A stretch of 64,000 bases of DNA, from contig NZ_LIGE01000036.1 of NCBI RefSeq assembly GCF_001297015.1, forward strand, positions 186,001-250,000, read 5' to 3'. This DNA is from Pseudomonas sp. RIT-PI-r. GTDB lineage: Bacteria > Pseudomonadota > Gammaproteobacteria > Pseudomonadales > Pseudomonadaceae. Position 1 is the stretch's first letter. Each line of letters opens with the position of its first letter. Position numbers and translations under genes: made by a program. The notes under the pieces were generated by a model that saw only the letters and a program-made list of their open reading frames with translations, did not search any database and had not been told where the DNA came from. This document shows positions 61,311 to 64,000 of this stretch, piece after piece.

Positions 61311-62315
61311 TCAGTTCCACAAGCCGATTTTTTCCAGCTCTTGCTTGAAGTTCTCGCGGGTGATCAGGGTGACGTCGTCCATCGCGGTGTACTTCGGTGG
61401 CTCTTTACCGGTGGTGACCCACTCGTACATCATCTCGGCGGTTTTGTAGCCTTCGATGTGCGGGCTTGGCAGCATCGAACCGAAGAAGCCACTGTTGGGC
61501 TTTTTCAGTTCGCCGATGGCGTCGGTACCGTTGATGCCGATGCCGATCACGTTGGCCGCAGCAAACCCGGCGGCTTCGGTGGCGCGCACGCCGCCGAGCA
61601 CGGTGTTGTCGTTCATGCCGCCGATGATCAGGTTTTTCGCCGCGCTCGGCAGTTTCACCAGCGCCGAGTTGGTGGCGTCCATGCTGCCCGGTACGTCGAG
61701 GGTTTTCAGCGCGGCGAAGAGGATGTGATCCTTCGGCATGCCGGCGTCTTCAAGGGATTTCACCGAGCCGTCGGTGCGCTTCTTGCCGGTGTCGAGTTCG
61801 TTGTAGGTGTTGACCACCGCGTAGGTGTCTTTCCAGTCCCAGTTGCGTTTTTTCGCTTCGGCAACCATGGCGTTGCCCTGCTTCTGGCCGACTTCGAATG
61901 CCGCCATGCCGAGGTACGGCACGTCTTCCATGAACTTGCCGTTGGCGTCGACGAAACGGTCGTCGACGGCAATCACTTTCAGGTCATTGAGTTTGGCTTT
62001 GGCCATGATCGCCGGGCCGAGCGATACATCCGGCGGGCAAATCACAAAACCCTTGGCGCCGTTGGCGGCGAGGCTGTCGATGGCCGACAGGGTTTTCTCG
62101 CCATCCGGCACGGCGATCTTGATCAGTTCAAAACCCTTGTCCTTGGCGGCTTTCTCGGCGAAGGCCCACTCGGTCTGGAACCACGGTTCTTCCGCCTGTT
62201 TGACCAGGAAACCGATTTTCACGGTGTCGGCAGCGAGCAGCGCACTGCTCAGGCTGAACGCGGTAACCGCCAGGGCGGTACTGCACAGGGTACGAATCCC
62301 GAAACGACGTTTCAT
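61311..62315 (-). CDS. araF: L-arabinose/D-galactose-binding protein
   Basis: The 334-residue periplasmic protein has a signal peptide (about 1-29) and aligns closely with E. coli AraF: KIGFLVKQAEEPWFQTEWAF, IKIAVPDGEKTL, FVICPPDVSLG, VDDRFVDANGK and GMNDNTVLGGVRATE. AraF binds L-arabinose and D-galactose. AAGGAG lies seven bases before the ATG. It is the first gene of araFGH. The downstream dgo genes support galactose as one physiological substrate. Confidence 0.93.
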   Translation of the reverse strand: MKRRFGIRTLCSTALAVTAFSLSSALLAADTVKIGFLVKQAEEPWFQTEWAFAEKAAKDKGFELIKIAVPDGEKTLSAIDSLAANGAKGFVICPPDVSLGPAIMAKAKLNDLKVIAVDDRFVDANGKFMEDVPYLGMAAFEVGQKQGNAMVAEAKKRNWDWKDTYAVVNTYNELDTGKKRTDGSVKSLEDAGMPKDHILFAALKTLDVPGSMDATNSALVKLPSAAKNLIIGGMNDNTVLGGVRATEAAGFAAANVIGIGINGTDAIGELKKPNSGFFGSMLPSPHIEGYKTAEMMYEWVTTGKEPPKYTAMDDVTLITRENFKQELEKIGLWN

Positions 62316-62392
62316 AAGCTGACTCCTTGTTATTTTTTTGAGCAAATTTTGAAAAGCGTTAAAGCGTGTTCCTGCAAAGCCTGTTGAAAATA

Positions 62393-62420
62393 GTCATATC
62401 GTATGATGATTGAATTTCAA
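62393..62420 (-). promoter_or_regulatory. araF promoter with internal palindrome
   Basis: On the minus strand TTGAAA (62415-62420) and TATGAC (62393-62398) are 16 bases apart. The palindrome TCATA-TCG-TATGA (62394-62406) overlaps the -10 and spacer, a typical repressor position. It differs from the dgo-type operator, so araFGH probably has its own regulator. Confidence 0.55.
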
Positions 62421-62449
62421 GCGGACTCATCCGCATAAAACCCGATCAA

Positions 62450-63268
62450 TCAGTCGTGGTACATCACCGAGCGCCCACCATCGATGGTGATGCATGACGC
62501 GTTGATGAACGGCGCTTCGTCGCTGGCCAGGAACACCGCGGTCATCGCCACTTCAAGCGGCTGGCCGATACGTTTCGGCGGGTGCAGATCAAACGCGCGC
62601 TGACGTTCAGCGTGCGGATCGGCGAAACCGTTCCAGTAATCGACGTTCAGTTGCGTTTCGATATAGCCGGGTGCGATGGCGTTCACGCGGATGCCCTTCG
62701 CGGCGTACTCGATGCCGAGGGCACGGGTCAGGCCGAGCAAACCGTGTTTCGCCACCGGGTACGGGAAGCAGCCGGGAATGATGTGGCTGGAATGGGTCGA
62801 GGCAATGTTGATGATGCTGCCGACGCCCTGCTCGATCATCTGCGGCAGCACCGCTTTGCAACCGAACCAGGCGCCATCGAGGTCGATGGCGAAGCAGCGA
62901 TGCCAGTCTTCTTCGGTCATTTCCAAAGGATCACGGAAGACGTTGACCCCGGCGCAGTTGACCAGCACGTCAATGCGCCCGTGCAACTCAACGGCGCGTT
63001 TGGCCATGGCGTGCAAATCGTGCTGACGCGAGACATCCGCCTTCAGCGCCTGCACATCAGAGCCCTGGTCGCGCCAGTGCGCGGCCACCTGCTCGACCTT
63101 TTCGGCCTGAATATCGCTGATCACCAGTTTCGCTTGCTGCGAGGCAAACGCAGCGACGATGGCTTCACCGATGCCTTGCGCAGCACCGGTCAGCAGCACG
63201 ACCTTGTTTTTCAGACGCTCGCCCTTCGGCGGTGCGGGCACCGGCGGCAGGGAAAGAGGTTCAGCCAT
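62450..63268 (-). CDS. SDR sugar 1-dehydrogenase (probably D-galactose/L-arabinose)
   Basis: The 272-residue short-chain dehydrogenase has TGAAQGIG (near 28-35), NCAG near 105, catalytic Ser in NIASTHSSH and the YPVAK pair (near 170-174). Position between the arabinose/galactose importer and a lactonase, and a promoter shared with the galactonate genes, suggest oxidation of D-galactose or L-arabinose to the lactone (inference). The ATG at 63268 is nine bases from AGGAG. That site is partly sequestered in a small hairpin, and the start is overlapped by the 54-codon leader ORF. Confidence 0.87.
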   Translation of the reverse strand: MAEPLSLPPVPAPPKGERLKNKVVLLTGAAQGIGEAIVAAFASQQAKLVISDIQAEKVEQVAAHWRDQGSDVQALKADVSRQHDLHAMAKRAVELHGRIDVLVNCAGVNVFRDPLEMTEEDWHRCFAIDLDGAWFGCKAVLPQMIEQGVGSIINIASTHSSHIIPGCFPYPVAKHGLLGLTRALGIEYAAKGIRVNAIAPGYIETQLNVDYWNGFADPHAERQRAFDLHPPKRIGQPLEVAMTAVFLASDEAPFINASCITIDGGRSVMYHD

Positions 63269-63425
63269 GGAACAGGACTCCTGTTTCGCGAGCACAAAAA
63301 AACCGGGCATCTGCCGATGTCCGGTCTGGAAGGCGGTTGGAACGAAACAGGCAGGCGCGGCTGACGGCATCGAGCCGTTGCGAGACGCGGACTCCACACG
63401 GGAGTGCGATAGACATTCGCTGCAT
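63261..63425 (-). CDS. Leader ORF overlapping the sugar dehydrogenase start
   Basis: A 54-codon ORF begins with ATG at 63425 behind the site AGGTGAAG, which is the same context as dgoK. It reads MQRMSIALPCGVRVSQ...ARETGVLFHG and stops at 63261-63263, overlapping the dehydrogenase ATG by eight bases. The residues show no similarity I recognise, and there is no run of one regulatory codon. It passes through the terminator hairpin at 63302-63325. Translation of it would unmask the dehydrogenase ribosome site. It may be a regulatory leader or a remnant of a captured promoter. Confidence 0.5.
   Translation of the reverse strand: MQRMSIALPCGVRVSQRLDAVSRACLFRSNRLPDRTSADARFFCARETGVLFHG
63296..63325 (-). 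terminator. Candidate attenuator in the dehydrogenase leader
   Basis: On the minus strand ACCGGACATC pairs with GATGCCCGGT (one A-C mismatch) around a GGCA tetraloop and runs into seven T. It lies about 150 bases after the promoter, inside the leader ORF, and before the dehydrogenase ribosome site. Confidence 0.7.
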
Positions 63426-63438
63426 CACTTCACCTGTT

Positions 63439-63446
63439 TTGTTCTT
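63439..63446 (-). promoter_or_regulatory. Candidate Crc/Hfq motif in the dehydrogenase leader
   Basis: On the minus strand AAGAACAA fits AAnAAnAA exactly, four bases before the AGGTG site of the leader ORF. It corresponds to 46847-46854 in the dgoK leader. Confidence 0.5.
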
Positions 63447-63479
63447 TTTAAGTGTGAGTGCGTGTTACTGCTGGAGCCG

Positions 63480-63509
63480 ACTATAAACCCGACTGCCAAA
63501 TAATCTCAA
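63480..63509 (-). promoter_or_regulatory. Promoter of the sugar dehydrogenase leader
   Basis: On the minus strand TTGAGA (63504-63509) and TATAGT (63480-63485) are 18 bases apart, the same as at dgoK. Confidence 0.7.
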
Positions 63510-63538
63510 TATATAATTTTGCATCCCATATTTTGGGA
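63503..63538. promoter_or_regulatory. Candidate operator upstream of the sugar dehydrogenase
   Basis: This block matches 46895-46930 at 33 of 36 positions and holds TCCCATATTTTGGGA (63524-63538). It lies one base beyond the stop of the SMP-30 gene. Confidence 0.6.
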
Positions 63539-63539
63539 T

Positions 63540-64000
63540 TTAGTTTGCAAACCGTGTACAGAGTTTTCCTGCAACATCAACGCGCATCGACAGCACCGCG
63601 CCATCCAGTGGATGGTTGTGCGGACTCTGGGCGCTGGTGATGAACAGGGTTTTCAGGTCTTCACCGCCGAACACACAACTGGTCGGGCGGCTGATCGGCA
63701 GGTCGATTTTGCGCTCGACTTTGCCATCCGGTGTCAGCCGCAGCAGGCAACTGCCGTCCCAACGCGCATTCCAGATGTAGCCTTCGGCGTCCATTGCCGA
63801 ACCATCCGGCCCGCCCTGCTGGTCAGGGCCGTACCAGGTTTCAGCCGCACCGAGGTTGCCGTCGGTGTGAATGAAATAGCGGTGCAGCGTGCTGTCGAGG
63901 CTGTCGCCGAACAGCACTGTTGTGCCGTCATCGCTCCACAGCAGCGTGTTGGGAATCCCCAGATTACGCAGTAAGGGTGTAACGCGTTTATCCGGATCGA
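63540..64000 (-). CDS. SMP-30/gluconolactonase family lactonase (partial)
   Basis: The visible 152 residues are the C-terminal part of a six-bladed propeller lactonase: the N-T-L-L-W-S-D-D-G and FGDSLDSTLHRYF region, AMDAEGYIWNARWDG, and PTSCVFGGEDLKTLFITSA near the end, all typical of SMP-30. It should hydrolyse the sugar lactone made by the dehydrogenase to the acid. The start is beyond the right edge. Its stop abuts the dehydrogenase operator, so it is upstream of that promoter on the same strand. Confidence 0.88.
   Translation of the reverse strand, partial: DPDKRVTPLLRNLGIPNTLLWSDDGTTVLFGDSLDSTLHRYFIHTDGNLGAAETWYGPDQQGGPDGSAMDAEGYIWNARWDGSCLLRLTPDGKVERKIDLPISRPTSCVFGGEDLKTLFITSAQSPHNHPLDGAVLSMRVDVAGKLCTRFAN

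Overview
The window reads as chromosome from the Pseudomonas fluorescens group. Evidence is the high GC with strong codon bias, the families of Pseudomonas intergenic hairpin repeats, and gene orders that (from memory) match P. aeruginosa blocks: trhO-dsbA-ABC-rbdA beside bolA/DUF2059/fumC (PA0854-PA0861), thiolase/pap and the NAGGN osmolyte genes (about PA3454-PA3461), and etfAB/etfD (PA2951-PA2953). I saw no rRNA, tRNA, CRISPR array, insertion sequence or prophage.

Layout. 1-14.6 kb: a partial TenA-like gene, the c-di-GMP enzyme rbdA, a 1543-residue DUF6543-type toxin that interrupts the rbdA/ABC neighbourhood and ends in a deaminase-like tip, then the trhO-dsbA-ABC operon, bolA-like and DUF2059 genes, fumC and an EamA exporter. 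14.8-27.6 kb: a DUF6316 gene, thiolase, pap, mnmC, the three-gene NAGGN osmoprotectant operon, a YheU-type gene, a csrA paralogue, YnfA, an SDR and a DUF3309 peptide. 27.7-35.4 kb: an LtaS-like membrane sulfatase, a START protein, a cysteine-cluster protein, a MocR regulator and an envelope operon (solute-binding protein, DUF4398 lipoprotein, OmpA lipoprotein). 35.4-41.7 kb: etfBA and etfD with a PsrA-type box and a consensus sigma70 promoter, then a divergent AraC/alcohol dehydrogenase pair.

41.7-46.9 kb holds an IclR regulator and the D-galactonate genes dgoK-dgoA-dgoD-MFS. 46.9-50.4 kb is a visibly AT-richer accessory island with the layout of an orphan type VI secretion effector module: an unrecognised upstream gene, a PAAR tip with a C-terminal extension, a small GxSxG lipase, and two related lipoproteins that look like its immunity proteins. 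50.5-54 kb has GNAT, HD, MFS and small genes. 54.1-58.4 kb is a GntR / ADP-ribosylglycohydrolase-like / NCS1 permease / PfkB kinase operon that looks like an uncharacterised nucleoside salvage route. 58.7-64 kb carries an L-arabinose/D-galactose importer (araFGH), an SDR sugar dehydrogenase and a partial SMP-30 lactonase.

The last block and the dgo operon fit together as an oxidative galactose route: import, oxidation to lactone, hydrolysis to galactonate, dehydration, phosphorylation and aldol cleavage. The dgoK promoter (about 46.9 kb) and the sugar dehydrogenase promoter (about 63.5 kb) share a near-identical 36-bp operator block, the same TTGAGA-N18-TATAGT promoter, and a leader down to the ribosome binding site and ATG. 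In front of the dehydrogenase that ATG opens a 54-codon leader ORF which contains an intrinsic-terminator hairpin and overlaps the dehydrogenase start, so attenuation or translational coupling is likely. Together with the T6SS island and the deaminase-tipped toxin, this is the most interesting content of the window.
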